A stretch of 64,000 bases of DNA. It comes from G965205255 sp965205255. GTDB lineage: Bacteria > Pseudomonadota > Gammaproteobacteria > Pseudomonadales > Endozoicomonadaceae. The stretch's first letter is position 1. Every line of letters starts with the position of its first letter. The notes under the pieces were generated by a model that saw nothing but the letters and a program-made list of their open reading frames with translations, made no database searches and was not told the DNA's origin. The position numbers and the translations under genes are program-made. Shown here one piece after another: positions 53,506 to 63,104 of the stretch. Where the stretch lies: contig OZ242051.1 in NCBI GenBank assembly GCA_965205255.1, positions 1,054,001 to 1,118,000 on the forward strand, read 5' to 3'.

Positions 53506-54486
53506 CTACTCTGGCCAAAATGTTGATATCGACGCTATACCCTGACCTTCTGCTTCCATCACGCGTCTACTTTGATTACGCTGAATACCTCCCTGCCAGT
53601 ATACTGGAATCCCTGCTTGCGATGTAATTTTTGCAGCCAGAGAAAACCCCAGAGGAACTGCTTCAAGGTGAGTCTGAGTCAAACATACAGGAGATAACGT
53701 TACAAAATCAGCACCTATGGCTTCTGCTATTTTTATTTCCTTAAGGTTGTGACATGATACTGAAAACCATTTTCTTTTAGCTGCTCTCTTGCAACACCAA
53801 GCGGCTTTATAAAGTTTCATGGCTTCTTTAGCTCTCACATGCACACCATCACACCAACCCTGCTTTAAAAGCATGGGGTCTGCTTTTATTATAAGTTGTG
53901 CATTAAACTGATTACAAAGCTCCGTTAACTTTTTAGCATAATTCATATAGGTTGACTCATCAAGCATATTAGCCCGAAATTGTATAAGCCGAATACCCTG
54001 CTCTAACTGAAGAGTAACACGTCTCACCAAATCGTCATAATCAGAAAACTGACCGGTAATCGCATATTGGTCTGGCAGATGTATCCCAGATACTACTGCT
54101 CTGTTTTCCGGAAGAAAATTATACTCAGATAATTGAGAAGGTTTAACCCAAGCAAGCTCCTTATTTACTCTGCTCTTAGGATTTCCGCTGAAAGCTAATA
54201 CTCGATGCACATGAAGAACTACAGTTTTTTCAGGGTAATTATGAGATACGGTTATTAACGGTTTCACAGTTACTGGCATTATTCCAAGCTCTTCTTCAAG
54301 CTCACGAGCCAATGCTTCAATAGTGGTTTCATCCGGCTCTATTTTACTTCCCGGAAAGTCCCACAAGCCACTAGAATCCTTGTTTCGTAAATGACGTGCC
54401 AATAAAATTTGATTGTCAGCTCCGTATATAACAGCAATTGCCATGTGTATACACTCGGCTACAATATTTTTACTCTCTTCTAACAT
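53506..54486 (-). CDS. Nudix hydrolase fused to thiamine-phosphate-synthase-like domain
   Basis: A 326-residue two-domain protein of the type that ends the dcw/secA block in many gammaproteobacteria. Residues 10-135 are a MutT domain (GSKIEPDETTIEALARELEE, ELGI is the Nudix box) expected to remove 8-oxo-dGTP. Residues 155-325 resemble ThiE/TenI (LIQFRANMLDE, DGVHVRAKEAM, ADFVTLSPVCLTQTH, VYWQGGI), but with changes that make true thiamine-phosphate synthesis uncertain. It follows secA by about 140 bases on the same strand. Confidence 0.85.
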   Translation of the reverse strand: MLEESKNIVAECIHMAIAVIYGADNQILLARHLRNKDSSGLWDFPGSKIEPDETTIEALARELEEELGIMPVTVKPLITVSHNYPEKTVVLHVHRVLAFSGNPKSRVNKELAWVKPSQLSEYNFLPENRAVVSGIHLPDQYAITGQFSDYDDLVRRVTLQLEQGIRLIQFRANMLDESTYMNYAKKLTELCNQFNAQLIIKADPMLLKQGWCDGVHVRAKEAMKLYKAAWCCKRAAKRKWFSVSCHNLKEIKIAEAIGADFVTLSPVCLTQTHLEAVPLGFSLAAKITSQAGIPVYWQGGIQRNQSRRVMEAEGQGIASISTFWPE

Positions 54487-54630
54487 AACTATCCGCTAAA
54501 ATCAATGGACTTACCGTTCACTATTGAAAGGTGCGGGCGCTCTTGTAATCGCCCACATACAAAATATAATGATATGCAAAATATAAATATATGAATACTT
54601 TTTTATAGTCTCAAATTTGGATTTTGATCA

Positions 54631-57372
54631 TTAGGATATCTTCCCATGACACTGCTTATACTTTTTCTGTGAACCACATGGACAAGGCTCATTTCGACCA
54701 ACCTTCGGAGTTTCTCTGACAAATGTTTTTACCGGCTCCTCAGCTGTACCTGGCAACTCACTCTCAGCTCCATCCAGTGACTGACCTACACTGTCCGGCG
54801 AAAATTCTGCATGTTGATACTGCATGTTTTTCATCATATTCAGATAACGCTCACGCTCTTCTTCCTCAGCTTGCTCTGGAGACTGCACCTGAACATAAGA
54901 CAATGTATTTATTACATCGTGACGAATGCTATGTAATAAACCTTCAAACAAATTATAGGCTTCACGCTTATATTCATCCTTCGGATTTTTCGCAGCATAG
55001 CCACGCAAATGAATCCCCTGTCGCAAATGATCCATAGTTCCTAAATGCTCTTTCCACTTTTCATCCAGCACTCGCAACAGTATATGCTTCTCAAATGACC
55101 GGAGAGACTCTTCTCCTGTTACCTGCTCTTTTTCCTGATAAACCTTTAGCATTTCCTCTATTATACGCTTGCAGACACCTTCTTCATCCATATGGCCGTC
55201 TTCATCTAGCCATTTTTGCACAGATAAAGTCAGATTTGTTTCTTGTAATAACCGATTTTCAAGACCTTTGATGTCCCATTGTTCTTCCATGCTCATAGGT
55301 GGTATAAATTCACTCACGAGATCCTGCACCATTTCCTCGCGCATGTTTTCAATATTTTTTTGGACATCTTCTGCTACCAGAATTTCATCGCGCTGCTGAT
55401 AAACAATCATACGTTGCGCATTGGCAACATCATCATATTCCAAAAGTTGTTTTCGTATATCAAAGTTGCGCCCTTCAACTTTGCGTTGCGCTTTTTCAAT
55501 CGCATTACTTACCATGCGACTTTCAATTACACCAGCCTCACTATCCATCGCTTGCATTATGCGTTTAATACGATCAGACACAAAAATTCGCATTAGGTTA
55601 TCATCTAACGACAGATAAAACCTTGAAGAACCGGGGTCTCCCTGACGACCAGCCCGACCGCGCAACTGGTTATCTATGCGACGAGATTCATGACGCTCAG
55701 TACCAATAATATGTAGACCACCCGCATCAATTACCTGCTGATGGCGAGCTTTCCACTCCTCCTTAACTTTTGCAATCTGTTGGTCAGTAGGGTTTTCCAG
55801 CGCAGCAACTTCCGATTCCCAATTACCGCCAAGGATAATATCTGTACCCCGACCTGCCATGTTAGTTGCAATGGTCACAGCACCCGGCTTACCTGCCTGA
55901 GCAATAATCTCTGCTTCCCGACCGTGAATTTTCGCATTCAACACCATGTGAGACATATTTGCTTTGTTTAATGCATTCGATAACATCTCAGAGGCATCCA
56001 CCGATGCGGTACCTACCAAAATTGGTCGACCTTCTTTTACCGTGTTTTGTATATCATCAATAATTGCCTGATATTTATCCTGTAGTGTTAAATAAACCAA
56101 GTCATTTTCGTCTTTACGACATACAGTCTTATGTGTGGGGATAACAACCACATCCAAGTTATAAATTTCATGCATTTCGTATGCTTCAGTATCTGCCGTT
56201 CCTGTCATGCCTGACAGTTTGTCGTATAAACGAAAATAATTCTGAAACGTGGTAGATGCAAGGGTTTGCGTTTCTGCCTGAACGGGTAAATTTTCTTTTG
56301 CTTCTATTGCCTGATGCAAACCTTCTGACAAGCGACGACCCGGCATGGTTCTGCCTGTATGCTCATCAATCAACATAACCTCCTTTCCACTAATAATGTA
56401 TTCGACATTTTTGTGAAAAAGCACATGAGCTTTTAACGCAGCTAATACATGGTGAAGTAATGTTAAATTATTTGCAGAATAAAGGCTTTCTTCCGGATTT
56501 ATCACCTCCGCTTTAATAATAAGCTCTTCAACATATTGATGACCGGATTCTGTAAGCTCAACCTGTCTCTGCTTCTCGTCAACGGTATAGTGACCTTCTT
56601 TTTCTATGTCATCACCTTCACCAATCTGCTTAACAAGATTTGGAATCAGCTTATCAATCTTGTTATATAACTCAGAGCTGTCATCTGATGGACCAGAAAT
56701 AATTAAAGGTGTTCTTGCTTCATCAATAAGAATAGAATCGACTTCATCCACTATAGCGTAATGCTGATCACGTTGAAATTTATCAGTCAAAGTGAAAGTC
56801 ATATTATCACGCAGATAATCAAACCCAAACTCATTATTAGTGCCATAAGTGATATCTGCCTGATAGGCCTGTTTTTTTTCTTCAGGCTCTTGCTGGGGAA
56901 TAACAATTCCAACCGTCATACCTAAAAACTCATACAACGGCCGCATCCAGTTGGCATCTCGCGTGGCAAGATAGTCGTTGACTGTTACTACATGTACGCC
57001 CTTTCCTTCAAGCCCATTTAAATAAGCTGCTAGGGTTGCCACCAGTGTTTTACCCTCTCCGGTTCGCATTTCAGCAATACGTCCTTCATGCAACACCATA
57101 CCGCCTATAAGTTGCACATCAAAATGGCGCATTCCCAACACGCGTTTACTTGCCTCACGACAAACAGAAAATGCTTCAGGCAACAATTTGTCAACCGACT
57201 CGCCTTTAGTTAAACGCTGGCGAAATTCCGTTGTTTTATTTTGTAGCTCAACATCAGAAAGGGTTGAGATATTCTCTTCCAACAGATTAATGATAGAGAC
57301 TTTCTTTCCCATACGCTTTAAATGGCGATCATTCTGACTGCCTATAATCTTTTTAACAAGCGTCGTTAACAT
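54631..57372 (-). CDS. secA: preprotein translocase ATPase SecA
   Basis: A 913-residue motor that drives Sec-dependent export through SecYEG. The Walker A motif is AEMRTGEGKT, DEAD-like box DEVDSILIDEARTPLI, and later GRGTDIILGGNW and RIDNQLRGRAGRQGDPGSS. The C-terminal linker ends in the zinc motif CPCGSQKKYKQCH, which binds SecB. It is normal in length. It serves the several signal-peptide proteins of this window. ATG 57372 is the family start (MLTTLVKKIIGSQNDR). Confidence 0.98.
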   Translation of the reverse strand: MLTTLVKKIIGSQNDRHLKRMGKKVSIINLLEENISTLSDVELQNKTTEFRQRLTKGESVDKLLPEAFSVCREASKRVLGMRHFDVQLIGGMVLHEGRIAEMRTGEGKTLVATLAAYLNGLEGKGVHVVTVNDYLATRDANWMRPLYEFLGMTVGIVIPQQEPEEKKQAYQADITYGTNNEFGFDYLRDNMTFTLTDKFQRDQHYAIVDEVDSILIDEARTPLIISGPSDDSSELYNKIDKLIPNLVKQIGEGDDIEKEGHYTVDEKQRQVELTESGHQYVEELIIKAEVINPEESLYSANNLTLLHHVLAALKAHVLFHKNVEYIISGKEVMLIDEHTGRTMPGRRLSEGLHQAIEAKENLPVQAETQTLASTTFQNYFRLYDKLSGMTGTADTEAYEMHEIYNLDVVVIPTHKTVCRKDENDLVYLTLQDKYQAIIDDIQNTVKEGRPILVGTASVDASEMLSNALNKANMSHMVLNAKIHGREAEIIAQAGKPGAVTIATNMAGRGTDIILGGNWESEVAALENPTDQQIAKVKEEWKARHQQVIDAGGLHIIGTERHESRRIDNQLRGRAGRQGDPGSSRFYLSLDDNLMRIFVSDRIKRIMQAMDSEAGVIESRMVSNAIEKAQRKVEGRNFDIRKQLLEYDDVANAQRMIVYQQRDEILVAEDVQKNIENMREEMVQDLVSEFIPPMSMEEQWDIKGLENRLLQETNLTLSVQKWLDEDGHMDEEGVCKRIIEEMLKVYQEKEQVTGEESLRSFEKHILLRVLDEKWKEHLGTMDHLRQGIHLRGYAAKNPKDEYKREAYNLFEGLLHSIRHDVINTLSYVQVQSPEQAEEEERERYLNMMKNMQYQHAEFSPDSVGQSLDGAESELPGTAEEPVKTFVRETPKVGRNEPCPCGSQKKYKQCHGKIS

Positions 57373-57518
57373 AACTTAAACAGTCCAGCTCTAAAAGTTT
57401 CCCAAGGTGTATCCCTGTACACCTCAGAACTATTATAAGGAAGGTAAGGTGGCAAATTATTCATTTAACCAGATACCAAAACAAAATTTTCTAAATATTC
57501 AGTTTAAACTAAAACGAA

Positions 57519-57543
57519 CAAAAAAGGCCGCAAAAGCAGCCTT
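57519..57543 (-). terminator. rho-independent terminator after lpxC
   Basis: On the minus strand AAGGCTGC and GCGGCCTT pair around TTTT, followed by a T-run. It lies just downstream of the lpxC stop and separates it from secA. Confidence 0.8.
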
Positions 57544-57564
57544 AATTTAAACCATGCAATCGGT

Positions 57565-58479
57565 TTAAGCCAAAACTAAAGAAGGCTTCGCATAAGAAAT
57601 AGGGGCTTTTTCTTCATTATCAAAAACAACAACCTCCCATGCATCCTCTGTAGCTAAAAGCTTTCTTACTAAACGGTTATTCAGCCAATGTCCTGACTTA
57701 TGACCAATAAACTCACCAATTAAAGGCTTACCAAGCAGGTAAAAATCTCCAATAGCATCAAGCATCTTGTGCTTGACAAACTCATCTTTATAGCGAAGTC
57801 CATCTTCATTTAAAATCCGATAGTCATCCATCACTATGGTGTTTTCAAGATCAGCCCCAAGACCTAGGTTTTGTTTTCTAAGCAGCTCAGCATCCTTCAT
57901 GAAACCAAAAGTACGAGCACGGCTAACCTCTCTCACATATGAGCTACTCGAAAAATCAATACAGGCTTGCTGAGAGCGATCACGAAAGACAGGGTGATCA
58001 AATTCAATAGAAAATGTTATTTTAAAACCATCGTAAGGCAAGAATGTTACTGATTTATCATCTTCTGTTACATTCACTTTTTTCTTAATACGAATGAACT
58101 GCTTTAATCCTGACTGTTCTTCAATACCTGCCGATTGAATCAAAAAGACAAAAGGGCCAGCACTACCATCCATAATGGGCACTTCATTAGCAGATAACTC
58201 TACATAAACATTATCTATCCCTAAACCGGAAAGAGCCGATAGTAAATGCTCTATAGTATCAACCCTGATACCTTGAGCCTCAAGAGATGTACATAAATTT
58301 GTCCGAACAGAGTTTTCAGCAAGTGCCGGAATTTCTACAATAGACTCTTCGTCATTTCTTACAAAAACAACCCCGGTATTTACCGGCGCAGGCTTCAACG
58401 TCAGGAAGACTTTTCTTCCTGAGTGCACACCCACGCCGGTAGCGCGAATGGTATTTTTAAGTGTTCGTTGTCTGATCAT
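57565..58479 (-). CDS. lpxC: UDP-3-O-acyl-GlcNAc deacetylase LpxC
   Basis: A zinc deacetylase, the committed step of lipid A synthesis. ATG 58479 (MIRQRTLKNTIRATGVGVHS) gives 304 residues, as in E. coli (305); the frame upstream is not used. EHLLSALSGLGIDN contains the first zinc His, KHKMLDAIGDFYLLG the second His and Asp, and IGHKSGHWLNN the catalytic His. It follows ftsZ in the division cluster. Confidence 0.96.
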   Translation of the reverse strand: MIRQRTLKNTIRATGVGVHSGRKVFLTLKPAPVNTGVVFVRNDEESIVEIPALAENSVRTNLCTSLEAQGIRVDTIEHLLSALSGLGIDNVYVELSANEVPIMDGSAGPFVFLIQSAGIEEQSGLKQFIRIKKKVNVTEDDKSVTFLPYDGFKITFSIEFDHPVFRDRSQQACIDFSSSSYVREVSRARTFGFMKDAELLRKQNLGLGADLENTIVMDDYRILNEDGLRYKDEFVKHKMLDAIGDFYLLGKPLIGEFIGHKSGHWLNNRLVRKLLATEDAWEVVVFDNEEKAPISYAKPSLVLA

Positions 58480-58613
58480 TAGCCAACCCTGCATACCTAA
58501 AGTCATGCGTGCCATGTAACAACCGAGCATTATACCACAAAACAATTTAGTTACAAGATGTTACATTTTTTACTTAATCGATGCAAAATCTTCAACCTTA
58601 TTCTGCCTTTAAC

Positions 58614-59768
58614 TCAATCCGTTTGCCTTCGAAGAAAGGCTGGTATATCAAGATACTCTCCAGTTCCTTCAACCGATTCAGCTATTTCTTTTTTCTCCTC
58701 GCTAGCAACAGGATTTTTGTTGCGAAGATAGGCAGGCTGATCAAGCTTACTGTAATCGATCTGTCCATCTGCACTCCTTATTTTGCTAGTAATTCCTGTT
58801 TTATCACTTCTATTTTGACCAAGACCGGTAGCTACAACAGTCACACGCAATTCATCCGTCATTTCTGGATCAATTACCGTTCCAATTACCACTGTTGCAT
58901 TCTGAGATGAGAACTGCTCAATGGTCTCACCTACCTCATTAAATTCACCAATAGAAAAATCAAGACCCGCTGTGATATTAACCAAAATTCCACATGCACC
59001 ATCCAAATTAACATCTTCTAAAAGAGGGCTACGAATAGCTGCTTCTGCCGCTTCTGTTGCGCGATTACCACCAGAGCCAGAGCCCGTACCCATCATCGCC
59101 ATACCCATTTCTGACATAACCGTTCGCACGTCAGCAAAATCAACATTAATCATACCAGGGCGAATAATCAAATCAGCGATACCCTGCACAGCACCAAGAA
59201 GCACATCATTTGCAGCACTAAATGCAGATAGCAAACTAGCTTCTTTACCTAATACTGCCAGTAATTTTTCATTAGGAATAGTAATTAGTGAATCAACACT
59301 CTCTTCAAGCTCTTTCAGTCCCTGCTCCGCAATAGCCATCCTTCGACGCCCCTCAAAAGGGAAAGGTTTTGTTACTACAGCAACAGTAAGGATACCCATT
59401 TCTTTAGCAACTTGCGCTGCCACAGGTGCTGCACCGGTACCAGTACCGCCTCCCATACCCGCAGTAATAAACACCATATCGGCTCCAGCCAAAGCCTCCT
59501 GAATCCGCTCTTTGTCTTCAAGGGCCGCCTGCCTGCCGACATCCGGATTAGCTCCGGCACCCAATCCTTTAGTGATGTCATTGCCTAACTGTAATGTTGT
59601 TCGGGTATTAATACTTTTAAGTGCCTGAGCATCTGTATTAGCCACAATAAAATCTACACCATCAACATTATTGTTAAGCATATGATTTACTGCATTACCA
59701 CCACCACCACCAACACCTATCACTTTGATGACCGCATTTTGTGGCGCATTCTCAACCAGCTCAAACAT
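58614..59768 (-). CDS. ftsZ: cell division protein FtsZ
   Basis: The tubulin-like GTPase that forms the division ring, 384 residues. ATG 59768 is chosen because AAGGAG is six bases before it. VIGVGGGGGNAVNHM binds nucleotide, GGGTGTGAAPVAA is the tubulin signature loop, and NVDFADVRTVM the T7 region. The C-terminal peptide EYLDIPAFLRRQTD is the FtsA/ZipA-binding tail. 48 bases separate it from ftsA. Confidence 0.98.
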   Translation of the reverse strand: MFELVENAPQNAVIKVIGVGGGGGNAVNHMLNNNVDGVDFIVANTDAQALKSINTRTTLQLGNDITKGLGAGANPDVGRQAALEDKERIQEALAGADMVFITAGMGGGTGTGAAPVAAQVAKEMGILTVAVVTKPFPFEGRRRMAIAEQGLKELEESVDSLITIPNEKLLAVLGKEASLLSAFSAANDVLLGAVQGIADLIIRPGMINVDFADVRTVMSEMGMAMMGTGSGSGGNRATEAAEAAIRSPLLEDVNLDGACGILVNITAGLDFSIGEFNEVGETIEQFSSQNATVVIGTVIDPEMTDELRVTVVATGLGQNRSDKTGITSKIRSADGQIDYSKLDQPAYLRNKNPVASEEKKEIAESVEGTGEYLDIPAFLRRQTD

Positions 59769-59816
59769 TCTTCTCTCCTTAACTTTTTTCATCCGTACAT
59801 GATAAAAGCGTATAGG

Positions 59817-61052
59817 TCAAAAGTTGTTCTGAAACCATTGCTGCAAACGACGCAATTTTCCTTCTGCTTTTGACTTATCAATTCCTTGGATAATTTTTTT
59901 ATCACTTTGTAAATTATAGCCATATTGAAGCAAACCAACAGCAGTCGCATAAATGGGATTGTTTAACACATCTTGCATCCCCATTGTTTCCAAAGGAGCG
60001 CCTAAACGTACTGGTATTTTAAAAACACTTTCAGCAAGCTTAACCGCTCCCTCCATTTTAGACGTTCCTCCAGTTAATACGACTCCAGAAACAACTAAAT
60101 CTTCAAATCCGTTTTGTACTAACTCTTGCCATATCAACTCAAAGATTTCTTCATAACGTGGTTCTACTACTTCTTCTAAAAACTGTCGTGACACTTCGTA
60201 AAAAGATTTTTCACCTATGCCACTAACTCTGATAACTTCTTTATTTCCTACAAGCTTAGACACTACCCGAGCATATTTTATTTTAATTTCTTCCGCCTCA
60301 TGTGCTGGGAGCCTTAAAGCTATAGCAATATCATTCGTTACATGATCTCCTGCTACAGGAATTGTGGCTGTATGACGTATAGATCCTTTAGTGAACACTG
60401 CAATATCGGTCGTTCCACCACCAATATCAACCAAACATACGCCCAACTCTTTTTCATCTTCAGTCAATACCGCATAGCTGGATGCAAGTTGCTCCAAAAT
60501 AATTCCACTGACACCAAGGTTACAACGATTTATACAACGTTCAATATTGTGAGCTGCATTAGACGCACAAGTTACCAGATGCACCCACGCCTCCAAACGA
60601 ACACCAACCATGCCCACAGGTTCACGAATTCCGTCCTGCTCATCAATCACATATTCTTGTGGTAGAGTATGGAGAGTACGTTTGTCCGCAGGAACTACCA
60701 CAGCTTGCGCAGCATCTATCACTCGGGAAATATCCGCCTCAGTAACTTCTCTTTCTTTAACGGCTACAATACCATGCGAATTAACACTGTGAATATGACC
60801 TCCTGCAATACCTGCATACACAGAATGGATTTGACAGCCTGCCATAATTTCAGCTTCTGCAATAGCTTTATTGATTGCATTCACAGTCGTTTCTATATTG
60901 ACAACGACTCCTTTACGCAATCCTGTGGACGGGTGCGTACCCATACCTTTAATCTGAATATCACCGGAGTCATACACCTCAGCCACTAGAACAACCACTT
61001 TGGATGTTCCTATGTCCAGACTCACGATCATCCTTTCATTACCTACTGCCAT
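59817..61052 (-). CDS. ftsA: cell division protein FtsA
   Basis: Actin-like ATPase that tethers FtsZ to the membrane. ATG 61052 (MAVGNERMIVSLDIGTSKVV, 411 residues) fits the family length; ATG 61031 is a possible alternative. Motifs are LDIGTSKVVVLV (phosphate 1), the 1C domain (about 85-165), VCLVDIGGGTTDIAVF (phosphate 2) and VVLTGGTSKMEG (adenosine). The C-terminal amphipathic helix LRRLQQWFQNNF is the membrane anchor. Confidence 0.96.
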   Translation of the reverse strand: MAVGNERMIVSLDIGTSKVVVLVAEVYDSGDIQIKGMGTHPSTGLRKGVVVNIETTVNAINKAIAEAEIMAGCQIHSVYAGIAGGHIHSVNSHGIVAVKEREVTEADISRVIDAAQAVVVPADKRTLHTLPQEYVIDEQDGIREPVGMVGVRLEAWVHLVTCASNAAHNIERCINRCNLGVSGIILEQLASSYAVLTEDEKELGVCLVDIGGGTTDIAVFTKGSIRHTATIPVAGDHVTNDIAIALRLPAHEAEEIKIKYARVVSKLVGNKEVIRVSGIGEKSFYEVSRQFLEEVVEPRYEEIFELIWQELVQNGFEDLVVSGVVLTGGTSKMEGAVKLAESVFKIPVRLGAPLETMGMQDVLNNPIYATAVGLLQYGYNLQSDKKIIQGIDKSKAEGKLRRLQQWFQNNF

Positions 61053-61356
61053 ATTTACCAAATGAACCTTTATTCTTGTGTCACTCAAACAACTTTGCAT
61101 ACAGGAAAATTGTTTGAAACAGTAGCAGCCATTCCCAGCAACAAAAACCACATAATAATTGTTGCCTGTTTAAAAGCAATAAAGACCTATGTTTTATATC
61201 AACAAAACAATCAATGCTACTATTTTGAGCATTTAACTCTATTTTGCAACCCTTTATAGTAATTTGTTCGGAAAAAAGATACCAGAAAAATAACAAAAAA
61301 ATATTATATATATGTTGTTTTTATCTGAGAGCAATTAGTATCTCTAATAATTTAGC

Positions 61357-62133
61357 TCAACTTCGTCTGGCATTTTTTTTCCATAAAATAGCAGCGCCGT
61401 CTGAATAACGAAGATCAATCTTTTGAATTTGTGCCCACACCTTTGCAAGCGTAGTCTTGTATATATTTTTGAATCCAACTATTCTCTCTTGTTGCTTGCT
61501 AGTACCTAAAATAACCAGTACACCCTGAATTTTACACGCCCATAACCCATTTTTATCGATACTAAATTCAGAAATAGCAAGAGGAGCAATTTGCTTACGC
61601 AGCCACAGAAATGCATTCCATACACTAACCTGCGACGCCATATTGCCTTGCAGTAATGGCAAATGATTAAACGGAACTATATTTTCAGGAACAAATACTT
61701 TACCTGTATCATCAAGCAAGGCAGTATTATTCCATCGAACAACAGGTATTCTCTCAAAAACATAAACCAGAAGCTTATCTGGCCAAACCTTTTTCAAGTC
61801 TACATGATTTACCCAAGGTAATGATAAAAGAACATCTCTTACTTTGGTTAGTTTCAGGTCAAAAAAATTTGTAGTCGCTACAGGGGTAAGTTTTTTTCTT
61901 ATTTCCTGGTTTGTTAAGTACTTAAATGTTCCTTTTACTTTTACTACAGAAATAGGGCGATTCACCCACTTGTCGATGTATGGAGAAACACCTGTAATAA
62001 TAAAGACAATCGCAAAAAACAATAAAATCGCTGAAATTCTCGTACGCAACGACTTTCGTCTGAGAGTTACTGCTGAAAAAAACCTCAAACAGCACAATTT
62101 AAAATGAGATGCCTTATCAGTCAACGCCGACAT
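61357..62133 (-). CDS. ftsQ: cell division protein FtsQ
   Basis: A 258-residue bitopic inner-membrane protein of the divisome. A cytoplasmic head (about 1-28) precedes one transmembrane segment (ISAILLFFAIVFIITGVSPY). The periplasmic POTRA domain follows (VVKVKGTFKYLTNQEIRKKL), then the beta domain (WVNHVDLKKVWPDKLLVYVF). Its spacing of 8 bases after ddl fits the operon. Confidence 0.92.
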   Translation of the reverse strand: MSALTDKASHFKLCCLRFFSAVTLRRKSLRTRISAILLFFAIVFIITGVSPYIDKWVNRPISVVKVKGTFKYLTNQEIRKKLTPVATTNFFDLKLTKVRDVLLSLPWVNHVDLKKVWPDKLLVYVFERIPVVRWNNTALLDDTGKVFVPENIVPFNHLPLLQGNMASQVSVWNAFLWLRKQIAPLAISEFSIDKNGLWACKIQGVLVILGTSKQQERIVGFKNIYKTTLAKVWAQIQKIDLRYSDGAAILWKKNARRS

Positions 62134-62141
62134 TCCCTCGC

Positions 62142-63104
62142 TTATACTCTCTCATCATTTGTTATGCCCTTAACAGGTATAGCTTTATCAAAAAAAGCGC
62201 TATCGAGAATTTTTAGCACGAGTGACCGGAGATTAATACCTGCTGATTTCGCAGCTTGTGGCACAATACTATGAGCAGTCATTCCAGGAACAGTATTTGC
62301 TTCAATCAACCAAAAACCACCTTCTGAATCTTCCATAAAATCTACACGACCCCAGCACTTGCAACCCAGTGCATTAAACGCCTTTTCCGCCAAATATTGC
62401 ATTTCTTGTTCACTTTTCTTATTTAAACCGCAAGGAATAAGATATCGGGTAGTATCTACCTTGTATTTTGCTTCATAATCATAAAATCCAGAAGCCGGCA
62501 CAATCCGTACAACAGGCAAAGCACTCCCGTTAAGGAATGAGACAGAAAATTCTCGGCCTTTAATCCACCGTTCAATTATCACTTCTTTGCCAAAGCTTAA
62601 TGCTTTTTTTATTGCTAGCTTAAGTTCAGATCTCAGGCTAACAGGGTAAGTTCCTAATGTGGAGCCCTGACAAGTTGCCTTAACAAAACATGGAAACGGA
62701 TAAACAGCTGGAATATCATCAATTGATTTAACCAGATGAAAATCAGGTGTTGGCAACCCTATGCTCTTCCATACAAGCTTGCTTCTATATTTATCTATCG
62801 CCAATGCTGAAGATTGAACATCACTACCAGTAAAGGGTATTCCCATTATTTTGAGTAACCCCTGAATCACACCATCTTCTCCATTAGTACCATGCAAGGC
62901 TATGAAGGCACGATCAGGTTTTAAGTGTTGTAACTGCTCAACCACGTTATTAGCGCTATCTACTAGCGAGCATTTAACACCTGCACTTTGCAATGTTTCA
63001 TAAACACATTTTCCGGAAATTAACGATACTTCTCTCTCCGGAGAATTGCCTCCATACAAGATAACCACATGCCCGTATTGACTGATATTATTTGATATTC
63101 TCAT
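62142..63104 (-). CDS. ddl: D-alanine-D-alanine ligase
   Basis: A 320-residue ATP-grasp ligase that makes the D-Ala-D-Ala end of peptidoglycan precursors. HVVILYGGNSPEREVSLISG, HGTNGEDGVIQGLLKIMGIP, and CWGRVDFMEDSEGGFWLIEA then NTVPGMTAHSIVPQAA are the Ddl blocks. It corresponds to DdlB by its place in the cluster. Its start shares one base with the murC stop (TAATG). Confidence 0.96.
   Translation of the reverse strand: MRISNNISQYGHVVILYGGNSPEREVSLISGKCVYETLQSAGVKCSLVDSANNVVEQLQHLKPDRAFIALHGTNGEDGVIQGLLKIMGIPFTGSDVQSSALAIDKYRSKLVWKSIGLPTPDFHLVKSIDDIPAVYPFPCFVKATCQGSTLGTYPVSLRSELKLAIKKALSFGKEVIIERWIKGREFSVSFLNGSALPVVRIVPASGFYDYEAKYKVDTTRYLIPCGLNKKSEQEMQYLAEKAFNALGCKCWGRVDFMEDSEGGFWLIEANTVPGMTAHSIVPQAAKSAGINLRSLVLKILDSAFFDKAIPVKGITNDERV

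Noticed and set aside
58480..58545. Longer N terminus for LpxC
   Set aside because: The family starts at MIRQRTL; the upstream codons are not conserved and lack a ribosome site.
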